Origin: Chaetoceros tenuissimus
Taxonomy: Eukaryota > Bacillariophyta > Thalassiosirophyceae > Chaetocerotales > Chaetocerotaceae
Reading direction: 5' to 3'
Assembly (NCBI GenBank): GCA_021927905.1
Contig: BLLK01000045.1
Location: 868,001 to 932,000 of the forward strand
Length of the DNA: 64,000 nt
The notes beneath the pieces are model-generated. The model made no database searches and was not told the DNA's origin. It saw only the letters and a list, made by a program, of their open reading frames with translations. The position numbers and the translations under genes are program-made. Positions 54,808 to 64,000 of this stretch are shown here, one piece after another. Within the stretch, counting starts at the first letter, position 1, and every line of letters begins with the position of its first letter.

Positions 54808-56136
54808 ATGCTCAAGAAGGGATCATTGATCAATTTCGCAGCATGCTTGCTGTTGTTAGAATCTGTCAATTCCTTCCTTCATTGTAGTAAAAATAAAATA
54901 GCTACTAGGCTATCAGTAACACAAGAAGACGCTCTCGAAGAAGTAAAACCCATGAGTTGGATGGTACCAAAGGGAGTAAAATTTGGAAGGCTTGATCGTT
55001 TGCAATTTTTACCAGAAGACAATAGTATGGATGATGATGGCGATGATGATCAGAAGGTTATAGTTGTCACGAAGGCAATTGGCCTCAATTTTGCCGATAT
55101 TTTTACTGTTCTTGGTTTATACTCTGCAGCAAACAAAATTAGAAATGGAAAGAATTTCGTGCCTGGGTTAGAATTTTCTGGGATTGTAAAAAATGACCTA
55201 CACCCATTTGTAAAAAATGACAGAGTTTTGGGTTTCACAAGATTTGGTGCATATTCAGATTGCGTCAAAGTTCCTCCTGTATTCTTGAAAAAGTTACCAG
55301 CGTCATGGTCGTTTGAACAAGGTGCAAGTTTTATAGTTCAAGCTTTAACTGCATGGCACGGACTTGTTGAAATCGGAGGAATGCCTTTAGTTCATAAGAA
55401 TGAAGACAGGACTAAACCTTATGTTGTGGTAGTTCACAGTGCATCTGGCGGCGTAGGTCTTTGGGCAAGTGAGATTGCAGCTCGCAGGGGAGCAACAGTA
55501 CTTGGTATAGTAGGAAGTGAAGAAAAATTCAAGGTATTCAATGAGCGCATACTCGATTTGTCTCCAATTTCAAGAGTCATGCTACGTGGTAATGAAAAGG
55601 ACTTTGCAAAAAGGCTAGCATCGGAGTTGAAAAATATACGCTCTCTTGGAGAAGAGCACAAAGATACTGATTTATCTTATTTGGCTGAGACGCAAAGAGG
55701 TGCAGATATTGTAATGGAGTCATTAGGTGGGAAGTACTTCAAGGCATCCTATGAGTCATTGAATAGCAACGGTGCTTTGGTCACATTTGGATCAACTTCA
55801 TACGTCTCTCCCGGTCTTGGTCTAGATTTTATACGTTTGATTTATCGGTACATAACAAGGCCCCGAATAGATCCAGGTGAATTACCGTCTCGAAATTTAA
55901 GGATATGTGGATTCAATCTGATATATTTGACAGAAAATACTAACGAACTGGAAAGAGAATTAAACGAGTGCATTAAATGTTTAGGTAACAGTGATTACCC
56001 TGATCTAGAGAAAGTTACGCCTCCAGTCATTGGTGAAGTCTTTGATTTCAAAACACAGGCAGTGACTGCCATGGAAAAACTAAAGTCAGGCAAAACTGTT
56101 GGGAAGATCGTTTTAAGTAATGCTGACAACAACTAG
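54808..56136 (+). CDS. Zinc-independent MDR oxidoreductase, VAT-1/quinone reductase-like, plastid-targeted
   Basis: 442 residues from the ATG at 54808. Medium-chain dehydrogenase/reductase of the quinone oxidoreductase/VAT-1 branch: GLNFADIFTVLGLYSAAN near residues 90-107, FVPGLEFSGIV, and the nucleotide-binding loop VHSASGGVGLWASEIAARRG. GADIVMESLGGKYF and SNGALVTFGS follow. No structural zinc cysteine cluster is seen. Such enzymes reduce quinones or enones with NADPH. The N-terminus is a signal peptide ending SVNS|F, an ASAFAP-like plastid signal. The protein ends with the usual SGKTVGKIVL. It converges with the GlmS-like chimera, 60 bp between stops. Confidence 0.82.
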   Translation: MLKKGSLINFAACLLLLESVNSFLHCSKNKIATRLSVTQEDALEEVKPMSWMVPKGVKFGRLDRLQFLPEDNSMDDDGDDDQKVIVVTKAIGLNFADIFTVLGLYSAANKIRNGKNFVPGLEFSGIVKNDLHPFVKNDRVLGFTRFGAYSDCVKVPPVFLKKLPASWSFEQGASFIVQALTAWHGLVEIGGMPLVHKNEDRTKPYVVVVHSASGGVGLWASEIAARRGATVLGIVGSEEKFKVFNERILDLSPISRVMLRGNEKDFAKRLASELKNIRSLGEEHKDTDLSYLAETQRGADIVMESLGGKYFKASYESLNSNGALVTFGSTSYVSPGLGLDFIRLIYRYITRPRIDPGELPSRNLRICGFNLIYLTENTNELERELNECIKCLGNSDYPDLEKVTPPVIGEVFDFKTQAVTAMEKLKSGKTVGKIVLSNADNN

Positions 56137-56196
56137 ACTACCTTCGACTTTAACAATTGATATGAATCGTTTCCTAGTTTATCTTGTATAGTTTAT

Positions 56197-59100
56197 CTAT
56201 TCTTTCTTTTCTTCAATATCTTTCTTTGCTTTGTAACCTAACCATGCATTTTCAATAGTTTCTACTGAACGGTGAATTCTTCTCATGTAAAAGATTGCTC
56301 GTTTTCTATCTCGGACATCAGCTCCACTGACAGGGCTAGCTGTAGTCGCAATGCGCATAATGCTGTGAGTGCGATCAATGCGGTAAGATAGAAGTCCAAA
56401 TGAAATTAATCTGAAGAATCTCTCTACTTTTGATCCCATTTGATGAAACATTACAGACATTGCCAGAAATCTCTGTAATGACGCAATTCGAGACTCGTAT
56501 AGCTCCTGCAAAAAGTGTTAATTAGAAACGCGCTTGAATCCGTTCGACAAATATAAGCAAAAGATATGCTTACCTGAGCAAAGTTTTGCGACTTGAGTGC
56601 TCCTGTTGCAATCTGCTTCCTCCCATTCCGAGTCTTTTTAACTAGCTTTTCTCCAAAGAAGTTTTCACGTGTGTCAGGCAACACTTGAATCAAGCCTCTT
56701 CGGTCTCTAATAGGCGGCTTAGTGTATTCTTCGATTTCGAGCTCATTGCTCTTCATAATCTTAAAGAAATCATCAATGCTTAGTGTACCATTGTCATTCT
56801 TCACACTACAAGTTCAAATCTCAGCGAGTTAGCCGTGCAATCATCACTAAAGTAGAACATTTTCATCAGGTGTGATTTACTTACAATTTTTCGAAGACAA
56901 GAAGCAATGCTTCCCTACTCATACCACACTCAATATTTTGTAAGCCAGTCACAAACTCTTCCTTACTTAGCAATCCGTTGCCATCCAAATCAATCATTTG
57001 AAATACTCTCAGAGCTGCAGAGTTCCATTTCTTCTCTTTGATGGCAACATCGATCATTTGTGACAATGGAAATTGGCTCGAGTCATCGATACAATTTTCG
57101 TTCTGCATATTAGCTACAGTGGTACTTTCGAGTGATTTATACTGTCCAAGAAGAGCTGCACTACTTTTACCTTTCGTGAGAGCAGCACGGCGTCTATCTG
57201 GTTTCTCTGAACTATTTTCTTCATCCTTAAAGGTAACTTTGCCCTTTTTCAACGTGTTATCGAGAAGATTATTTTCGTGGGCCTGTATCATTTTATTTCT
57301 AGTAAGACTGTCGTCAAGTGCCATATTAGTACGTGTATGAGATTTACGAAGACTGACGCTGACATCTAGACCAAGGTCGTCACCTTCCTTGTACCCGAGT
57401 AAATATTCACAAAGGAATAGTGGACGAAATCTCTTTAAAACTATTGCACGCTCAGTGAGTGGAAGTTTGAACGGGTTGTGACCGATTGTAATACTCTCAC
57501 AGGTACTCCCAAGACTTTGAATTGAACTTGCTTGATTAATAGAGAGACTTGCTGCTTGCTCTGATGCAGTTAGTGCTGAAAGCCTCCCGTCTGGTCTCCC
57601 ACATATAAGCAAGGATCCTCTGACGACACGATGTGTCATGCGATGTACTAAGTGATCGCTAGGATTCGCGGAGAAAACCGTTAGACCAGCAATGGAATAA
57701 GAACATGCAAATATCTTGCTTAAAAATGCCTCCGACGCCTGAGCTACCCAAGGAATATCCGCGATCACAACAGTTCGACCAACCATCCTGTGCAACAAAT
57801 GTCTTCTCTCTAGGACGCGTAGGATTATAATATTGATCTGTGGAAGAAATATGTATATCAAAGCATCTAAAAAGCGAAGGAAGTAGAACACTTTTGAATC
57901 CGCGGCTAATCCAGATCCTGTTGCAATTCCACTAGCCAAAGGATACCCACTAACGACCGTACCAATGATGTATATAATTGTCATAATATAGGCCTTTACA
58001 TTCTCTAATATATGCTGTGCCCAAACATTCCCTGCTTCACGCAGAGACTGTTCGGTACTTCCACCATCATTGAAAACCTTCAGTCCAGCTACATCATATC
58101 CAGCAATATCTTCAAGCGCCTGTATATTCTCTCTGTTACAGCACTCAAGAATTTGGAGATCTTTGAGTGTAACTACGGCACCTGTCACTTTTTTGTACCT
58201 ATCATCACTAAGAATGACTACAGAAATGAATTCGAAGATATTCGTAAGCAATTGATGAGTTGCTGCAACTGAGACCAAGCAAGGCTCAGCAGGCCTCATA
58301 CTGAAAAAAAGAAGGAATCAATTAGTAAATATTTCAAAGTAATATAGCGCATATCTAAAAGTGAAACTTACCCACACCCAGTCACAAAAATCCTAGAGTT
58401 AAATACAAGTTGAAAGCCTATACCTTCATTATTATCAAATGACCTCAACTGCTTCCCAATTTGTGTATCCCATTCCGAAGTAACAACGAATATACTATCG
58501 GTCTTGCTTTGGAACAAACTTGAACATCCTAATGGTGAAAATGTGCCGCCACTATGCGAAACAATTATCTATTTTTAAAAGAATATGACAGAAAGTTAGT
58601 AAAGTCAACCGAAAATGTGGTCAAAAGAAAGAATTAGAAATATTTGACAGGAAAAAGGATTAGAAGTGACAGACTTACAGTAATAGCATCATCTAAATTC
58701 AGAGATTGCTCGGAGATCGAGTGTCCAATAGTCGGAATGTTGATTTCTTCTTGTCCATAGAGACCAAGTAATTTGTTCGAACTGACAGCAACAATGCGTA
58801 ATTTGGGAAATGATTTCTGTAGGTCAGATGCAAACTGCTCAGCAAGCCACAAAGAAACTTCACATCCCGTAACTAAAATATCAACCCTATTGGGACATGT
58901 GTGGAGCTCTTTGTTTGCATATTTTTCCAAACGAGATTTCAAGCATCGACCTAAGTTCCAAGCTGTTAGTCTGTTTAGACTGAACATTGAATCATTTCCT
59001 ACACCAAGCCAGTCATCTTGGATAGATGCACATATTCCGGGTGTATCCCTGATATCGTTTGCAATGAGATCTGGAGAATCTGGCTGTAAGTCTGTGATCA

Positions 59101-61093
59101 AACGATTCTTTGTTAACTTTGTCATGCGGTGGTAAAGTAGAGTACCTTCTTTATGGTGATGATGTCCTTCTTCTGAAATTATGTAAAGTCGAGCTTGATT
59201 GTGCATTACAGACTCAGCTTTGATATCACGATTTGGGACAGAAACAGGACTAGTCTCGTATATGTCTTGAGCGTAATCAACAAGACAAATCTCTCCTCCA
59301 AGGTCGTCAAGATCCAAACGTAGGACATCCTCTTTCAGATTTAAAATTGATGTATCGAGTGAGTTTCCTGAAGGAAACATTTCTGGGCTATCCATGTTAA
59401 GTCCTGCCTTTACTGCAGCTTGTTCACTGCCCCATAAAATTAGCTGCTTTCTTGGATAAAACGCCAAAGACATAGTTTGCCCTCTAGCGGCAAGGCATAC
59501 TTGGCGATGAGCGTCTAGAGAAGACATTGCACAGAGCCCAAAACTGCCTTTAGCATTTGACATGAAAATACGAACGGTTTGTAGCAGGTCATTATCGAAG
59601 AATGCATTTACCACGGCGACAGCAAAATTGTAAAGTCCTGCACCTGTTTCTTCGCTCCTAACAAATTTCTTCAATGATTCACTGATGGCTGTGTCCTCTG
59701 TAAGATTGCATGCACATTTTCGAGCGAGATCCATTCTTTTCCCTTCATCCTCGGCCATGATATGTAAAGGGTAAGGTGTTGTTGTCTGAAATTCATGCAA
59801 GGAATCTTCAAATACTTTAGCTATGACATCGTACTCGCGATGAGAAGGCAAATCGATGTCGGCATCAATTCTACTTGTCGGAAGACCGAGACACACGACA
59901 TATCTCACAGATAGCATAAATGAGCCTTTGGAACGGATGAGATCAATTACTCCGGCAATAGCTGCACTATCAACTGATGAAGGTCTAGGTGTCTCCAGAG
60001 CTTTTTCGAGCCACTCCTGAATAGTTTCAAATTCATAGGTCTCCCCATTAAGAGAGTAATACTCAAAATCACCGTTGTGAGAAATAAAATTCTCTACTCT
60101 TGTCTTAGTAGGAGTTGCTATTTCTCTCACACCAGACTTTGTGAGTCTCTTCATGATGGCGGTCCCTTTCACTGCATTACCAAGACTCAAATCTTCAAGA
60201 TCATTGTCCTTTAGTTTCTCCATATTGTAGACATTCAACGTTTTTGGTTTTGACCATTGGTGAGGATGTGTACCATCAAAAGTAGCTTTAGAAGTTGTTG
60301 CAAATCTCGTATGACCAGCAAAGAAAACACGCTCACGAATTGTATCCAAATAATTAGGATTCTTATTCAGGGATGGAAACGACCAATTTTTCATCTTCGC
60401 ACGTAGCATTTTGCTCAAATCACCTCTTTTGCTCTTCACAACCCTGGTCCTTGATCCATGCATATCAAATGTCGGGTGGCCATCTGTTGTATCACCCTTT
60501 GTCTCTTTGCACCTAAATGTGACTATACCTCCACTTTGAGCTCCTCTCATCATTGTAATCTGGATCATTTTCTCAATGATATCATATATCAAATTTCCTC
60601 CTTTTTCAAACCATGCCCGATGCAAAATAATAGCACCAAAGTTTCCACAGAAAACAGTAAGAACATTTGGGGCAATAGCAGCTCTTTCAAGCGTAAACAA
60701 CTGTCGAAATCCTAATGCATCAGTTGCAAATGCATCAACAACAACTAAATATGAAGCAAACAAATATAGAGGTTTCTTATCTGCGAATCCTTTTGCTCCA
60801 TTTCTATGGAGAAAGTGAAGAATAATAGCTATGGCAGTACTTGCGAACCACCCAGAAGCTTTTAACAACTCCACTTTCCATGATTCCTCAGGATATGGTA
60901 CAGAAACTCGGCGGAAGAAAGTTGCCTCCAACAAGAAAGTTTTCCAAAGTCCGTTTTGGCATAGTTCGGAAAGTGTCACAAGTCCTAGTAATAACGCACA
61001 AACCAAATGTGCAAGCTCATGTAGAACAGCGAATCCTTGGTAATAAAGGATTGAGTTCAGGTAGTATCTCCAACCCTCACCACTGATAATCAT
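56197..61093 (-). CDS. Membrane GlmS-like chimera: HExxH segment, class-II amidotransferase, SIS domains, EF-hand
   Basis: Five minus-strand exons: 61093-58679, 58568-58372, 58300-56885, 56805-56574 and 56505-56197; introns of 110, 71, 79 and 68 bp are GT-AG and in phase; 1,522 residues. Residues 17-130 are hydrophobic helices carrying HELAH (25-29) in the style of M50 site-2 proteases, with aspartates D120/D125 as a possible third ligand. From FCGNFGAII (Cys149) to about 600 the order follows the GlmS glutaminase domain: RGAQSGG (183-189), GHTRFAT (260-266), SHNGDF (338-343), GSFGLC and GSEQAAV. A SIS domain follows (ILVTGCEVSLWLAEQF; IIVSHSGGTFSPL in exon 2; EPCLVSVAATHQLLTNIF in exon 3). 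Exon 3 also has two membrane helices and a second, weaker SIS-like part. A canonical EF-hand (DLDGNGLLSKEE), a degenerate one (NDNGTLS) and a basic helical tail end it. GlmS makes glucosamine-6-phosphate; catalysis here is unproven. Confidence 0.8.
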
Positions 61094-61840
61094 TATGGGG
61101 ATTGTTCTCCACTGTTCTTGTCTTTGTGAAACAAGATATTTGTGAAAGGAATTTGTTTGAGCTTATTCCTTCCACTAGTCTAATTATAAAAGCGGTGGGA
61201 AATTACAATAGATTGATGGAGGCAGATTTATGATGAAACTCTTTAGAAATCTATTTGCCTTCAATGGTGTGATGTAGATAATATTGGATAGTAGGAGTAG
61301 GGCTTCTCGTTCCTCGTTCCTCGTTCCTCCTCCTGCACCTCTCATTGATTGTCTAAAGAGTGGAATCAAATCTCCATAAATAATATAATTTCATTGAATC
61401 TTTTGCAAAAATCAATGAAAATGGCATCAATTTCATTCTTATGACTTCAATTTAGCTAGGCACGTGCTTATTTGGCTCTATTGAATCTTCAACCTTCGCG
61501 GCTAGAGAGTGCAACTTCTTGGGTATCGCCTAAAAGTGCAGGCACCATGAAAATTGCCAGATGATCCTCGGGTGGTCGGTGCCAGGCACCGCCGGCACCC
61601 AGAGCCAATGACGTCTATTAAGTTTTACATAATAGTAATATAGCTGGGTAATGTATACTCCTTCACTTCTTTTGAGACCCCATCATCAATAGGAGGGGTT
61701 GTAAGTAATGTATACTAGACATAGAAAATGGTATATATAAAAGGTATTGAGCCTTGTCACCGAAGATGGCAAATGGCAAAGCGAAAACTTTTACAGTCCA
61801 ACACAAACGAATGAAGTATGGATCAAGGTAGTTCACTACG
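61094..61840. promoter_or_regulatory. Divergent promoter region, GlmS-like chimera / TGS1-like
   Basis: 747 bp. It contains three tandem TCGTTCC units (61307-61327), a GC-rich inverted-repeat patch (61570-61600), a TGACGT half-site (61609-61614), and a 22-codon upstream ORF (61765-61831) that ends nine bases before the TGS1-like start. No gene is called. Confidence 0.5.
61570..61600. promoter_or_regulatory. GC-rich inverted-repeat island
   Basis: The palindrome GGTGCC-A-GGCACC (61578-61590) is nested in GGGTG...GCACCC, in otherwise AT-rich DNA. It could be a protein-binding site, or form a hairpin in RNA. It is located about 250 bp upstream of the TGS1-like gene. Confidence 0.4.
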
Positions 61841-63274
61841 ATGACAGTACCGGAATTCAAAAACGAAATAGATGAGACTCTATCTAATGTACTGATAGGA
61901 GAGATTACAAAAGATGGAGGGAAAGTACTTGTTAGAGATTTGAAAGACTACAATCTAAGGATCAAGTCTCTTTTACGAAAAGCTTCCACCAATAAACTTT
62001 TATCCTTTTTAGAAACATATCCTGAGGTATTTTCGGTAGATAGATCAAATGAGCCTCATACAGTTTATTTGGAAATACTGCTACGACCTACGAATGCCTC
62101 TGATAAATTGCAAATGAAAATGAAGCAACTTTTGTTGGAAAGAATCATTTATATTTTGAAAAAGGAGGAAAGTAAAGCTAGTAGAAGAAACAATGGTAAT
62201 ACTACAAAAGGTGTCAATGTTAGATGGCTCCTTCAACAATGCAAAAAAGATAGTCATTTATATCTGCGCGAAATAGGTTACTATGCGAAAGTATATGAGT
62301 CTCCAAGTTCTGTAAATATAGTAGGATCATCAGAATGGGTTGACATTGTTCTAGATGCATTCCAATCAATAGCAGAGGAAGTATGTGATATACAACATGG
62401 CCGCGCAACCATCAAGAATAGCATAGGTCAAGCTAGTATTGATTCAAAACTGATAACAGAGAGCATAGTTAAAGCTGTCAACGATGATGGCGGCACGCAT
62501 ATATCATTGGCACTATTGCTTTGCCGATATCCACATTTACGCAGTATAATTGGAAGTGTGGACTTGATTGAATTTAAGAAACAGCATTGTGAAATGCTAG
62601 ATGGAATAGAAATCTTTCGACAAGATAATGATATTATACTAGAGACGACAATTATGCGAAAGGGCAGAATGCTATGTGACGAAACTGGGCTATTTTCTGT
62701 TGCAAATTCCAAGTGCGGAAAGAAATTCGCCACAATAATGGCAAATGCGTGTGCTCTTCATTTGAAACAAAATGTAAGAGACACAGTAGCAATTGATCTC
62801 ACTGCTTCTGTAGGTGGAGTGACACTAGGCCTTTCTAGAAAGAAATTTGTAAAAGTTGCAGCTATTGAGATTGATGAAAATCGAGCTGAAATGTGTCGGC
62901 AAAATATGAAGGCATATGACTGCAGCAATGTCCAAGTGTATTGTCAAGATGCTATTGAATGTTTACCCATCATCGCTCAAGAATATCGCGGTTTTCCTTG
63001 TGTTGTAATTTGCGATCCGCCCTGGGGAGGAAAATACTACAAGAAGCAAGCAGATAGAGTTTTGAAAATGGGTCCATGGACAATGTTAGATGTTGTCTCA
63101 AAAGTGTCTCAACACTTTGCACCTACTTTACTTGGTTTTCGAATGCCAACTGATTTCGACAACGATATTTTCTGCGAAAAACTGAAATCTGCCGGATTGA
63201 TATTTGAAGTTGTAAAGAAGCAAATCATAGGTCCTCAACTATTTTTAGTCTTTCATTTGAGAGATAAGCCCTGA
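61841..63274 (+). CDS. TGS1: TGS1-like RNA cap guanine-N2 methyltransferase with novel N-terminal region
   Basis: 477 residues, one exon. The C-terminal 190 residues are a class I SAM methyltransferase of the trimethylguanosine synthase type: AIDLTASVGGVTLGL (motif I), AAIEIDENRAEMCRQNMKAYDC, and the catalytic VVICDPPWGGKYY (motif IV with the PPWGG of TGS1). TGS1 converts the 7-methylguanosine cap of snRNAs and snoRNAs to trimethylguanosine. Motif I reads DLTASVGG where DxFxGxGG is usual. The N-terminal 280 residues contain two stretches that look like small winged-helix units (ITESIVKAVNDDGGTHISLA is the clearest part), possibly RNA-binding; I do not recognise them with certainty. An upstream ORF at 61765-61831 may reduce translation. 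Confidence 0.75.
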   Translation: MTVPEFKNEIDETLSNVLIGEITKDGGKVLVRDLKDYNLRIKSLLRKASTNKLLSFLETYPEVFSVDRSNEPHTVYLEILLRPTNASDKLQMKMKQLLLERIIYILKKEESKASRRNNGNTTKGVNVRWLLQQCKKDSHLYLREIGYYAKVYESPSSVNIVGSSEWVDIVLDAFQSIAEEVCDIQHGRATIKNSIGQASIDSKLITESIVKAVNDDGGTHISLALLLCRYPHLRSIIGSVDLIEFKKQHCEMLDGIEIFRQDNDIILETTIMRKGRMLCDETGLFSVANSKCGKKFATIMANACALHLKQNVRDTVAIDLTASVGGVTLGLSRKKFVKVAAIEIDENRAEMCRQNMKAYDCSNVQVYCQDAIECLPIIAQEYRGFPCVVICDPPWGGKYYKKQADRVLKMGPWTMLDVVSKVSQHFAPTLLGFRMPTDFDNDIFCEKLKSAGLIFEVVKKQIIGPQLFLVFHLRDKP

Positions 63275-63632
63275 AATAATCTAAATTATGAAATTTTTTA
63301 AAACATCTTTTTTTCAAGACCTCCCTTTTCGTGTATCATGGTACGTAGTAGCCAATGACGAGTTTGGGCAAGTACAATACATCATGGTTCACAGTTTAAT
63401 AGGATCGTGGTGTTGGTGGTTTTGGGAGATGCGTTGGTTAGCTGTAAAGGAAGCTGAAGTATGAAGTGGTATGTTTTGTCTGTAGAAGATATACTCGAGT
63501 TGGAATACAAAATCATGGAAGAGGGTAAATAGTATCATACCTCGGAAGCACGACGGTGGGTGTTGGTTTGGGTTTGTTTATTCGATAATGATAGAAAGAT
63601 GTATTGCAATAGGGCCTCCAGTGTCAACATCA
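63275..63632. other. Intergenic region before tRNA-Gly
   Basis: 358 bp with the TGS1-like 3' end and the tRNA 5' flank. A T-rich run sits at about 63306-63315. No gene is seen. Confidence 0.4.
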
Positions 63633-63703
63633 GCACCTTTGGTGTAGTGGTAACATAAATGCCTTCCAAGCATTTGCCATGGGTTCGATTCCCGTAAGGT
63701 GCA
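63633..63703 (+). tRNA. trnG-UCC: tRNA-Gly (anticodon TCC)
   Basis: 71 nt folding into a full cloverleaf. The acceptor stem is GCACCTT with AAGGTGC and discriminator A. The D-arm has GTGT/ACAT. The anticodon stem AATGC/GCATT encloses loop CTTCCAA (anticodon TCC). The T-arm is ATGGG-TTCGATT-CCCGT. No intron and no encoded CCA. TTCGATT is the B box, and TGGTGTAGTGG lies in the A-box position. Confidence 0.95.
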
Positions 63704-64000
63704 GAAAATATCTTTTGCATTTTGCATGTCTTTCTTTTGTTTCCTTGCATTGTCAACAAGATAAAGTCTACGTAGGTAGGGGTAGTTCTATTCCTGTCTT
63801 GAACTGTATTAGTAAGAGAGTGATGTTTCTTTTGTCGCTATCATGTTTACTGCATCATCTTCATTCCATCTTGATCTTGATGATGTCGTATTGTAACATT
63901 TTCCAACATTTGGAATTGCCTCGGGATTCCAATACGTTACTTCTGGGGATCTTTGAAAAGAGAAAGCAGCAAGCGCGAGGGACTGTTCGTGTCAGTGAAT

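Noticed and set aside
1-64000. CRISPR arrays, bacterial operons, rRNA genes, replication origins
   Set aside because: None found; spliced genes and targeting signals show that this is nuclear DNA of a eukaryote.

Overview
This is a nuclear window from a stramenopile alga, most likely a diatom; I cannot name the species. The basis is: compact AT-rich DNA with short GT-AG introns (mostly 68-123 bp, GTAAGT/GTGAGT donors); at least six proteins with an ER signal peptide ending in an ASAFAP-like site with an aromatic +1 residue, the bipartite plastid signal of secondary red plastids; PSxxPS repeats of diatom surface proteins; a KRE6/SKN1-type beta-glucan enzyme; and a reverse transcriptase of a lineage common in diatom genomes.

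Layout. 1-20400 is dense with housekeeping genes, often in convergent pairs: a CZIB 3' end, a thylakoid-lumen DUF6816-like protein, TIM14, a WW-domain galactosyltransferase, a catalytically dead rhomboid-like protein, a plastid fatty-acid desaturase, an Rsa3-like ribosome assembly factor, a PPR-like protein, a GT18 (MGAT5-like) transferase, a stand-alone EXD2 C-terminal domain, the KRE6-like glucan enzyme, a plastid coiled-coil protein and plastid Mini-RNase III. 20403-22615 is gene-poor with decayed coding-like scraps. 22616-39006 is one giant gene whose 26 exons I could chain in phase (about 4,800 residues): a secreted, single-pass surface protein with lectin-like, discoidin-like, PS-rich and beta-sandwich modules. 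38382-46190 is rearranged: the 3' end of the giant gene occurs twice, flanking a broken 5' fragment of a ZNFX1-like helicase gene that runs into a 5'-truncated LINE. 46268-63274 returns to normal genes: RluA-type pseudouridine synthase, phosphoglucomutase, a 2OG-Fe(II) oxygenase-like protein, polyprenyl diphosphate synthase, an ankyrin protein, a VAT-1-like oxidoreductase, a large GlmS-like chimera and a TGS1-like methyltransferase. A tRNA-Gly(TCC) closes the window.

The genes do not form a pathway cluster. Several touch related processes: carbohydrate storage (phosphoglucomutase, KRE6-like enzyme), glycosylation (GT7, GT18), plastid function (seven likely plastid proteins) and mitochondria (TIM14, COQ1-like synthase, PPR-like protein). 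The most unusual gene is the minus-strand chimera at 56197-61093. It joins an N-terminal HExxH membrane segment, a class-II glutamine amidotransferase domain whose nucleophile cysteine is internal (residue 149), SIS sugar-isomerase-like domains with inserted membrane helices, and a calcium-binding EF-hand. All exon structures are my own reading of splice signals and phase; no expression data or database search was available.
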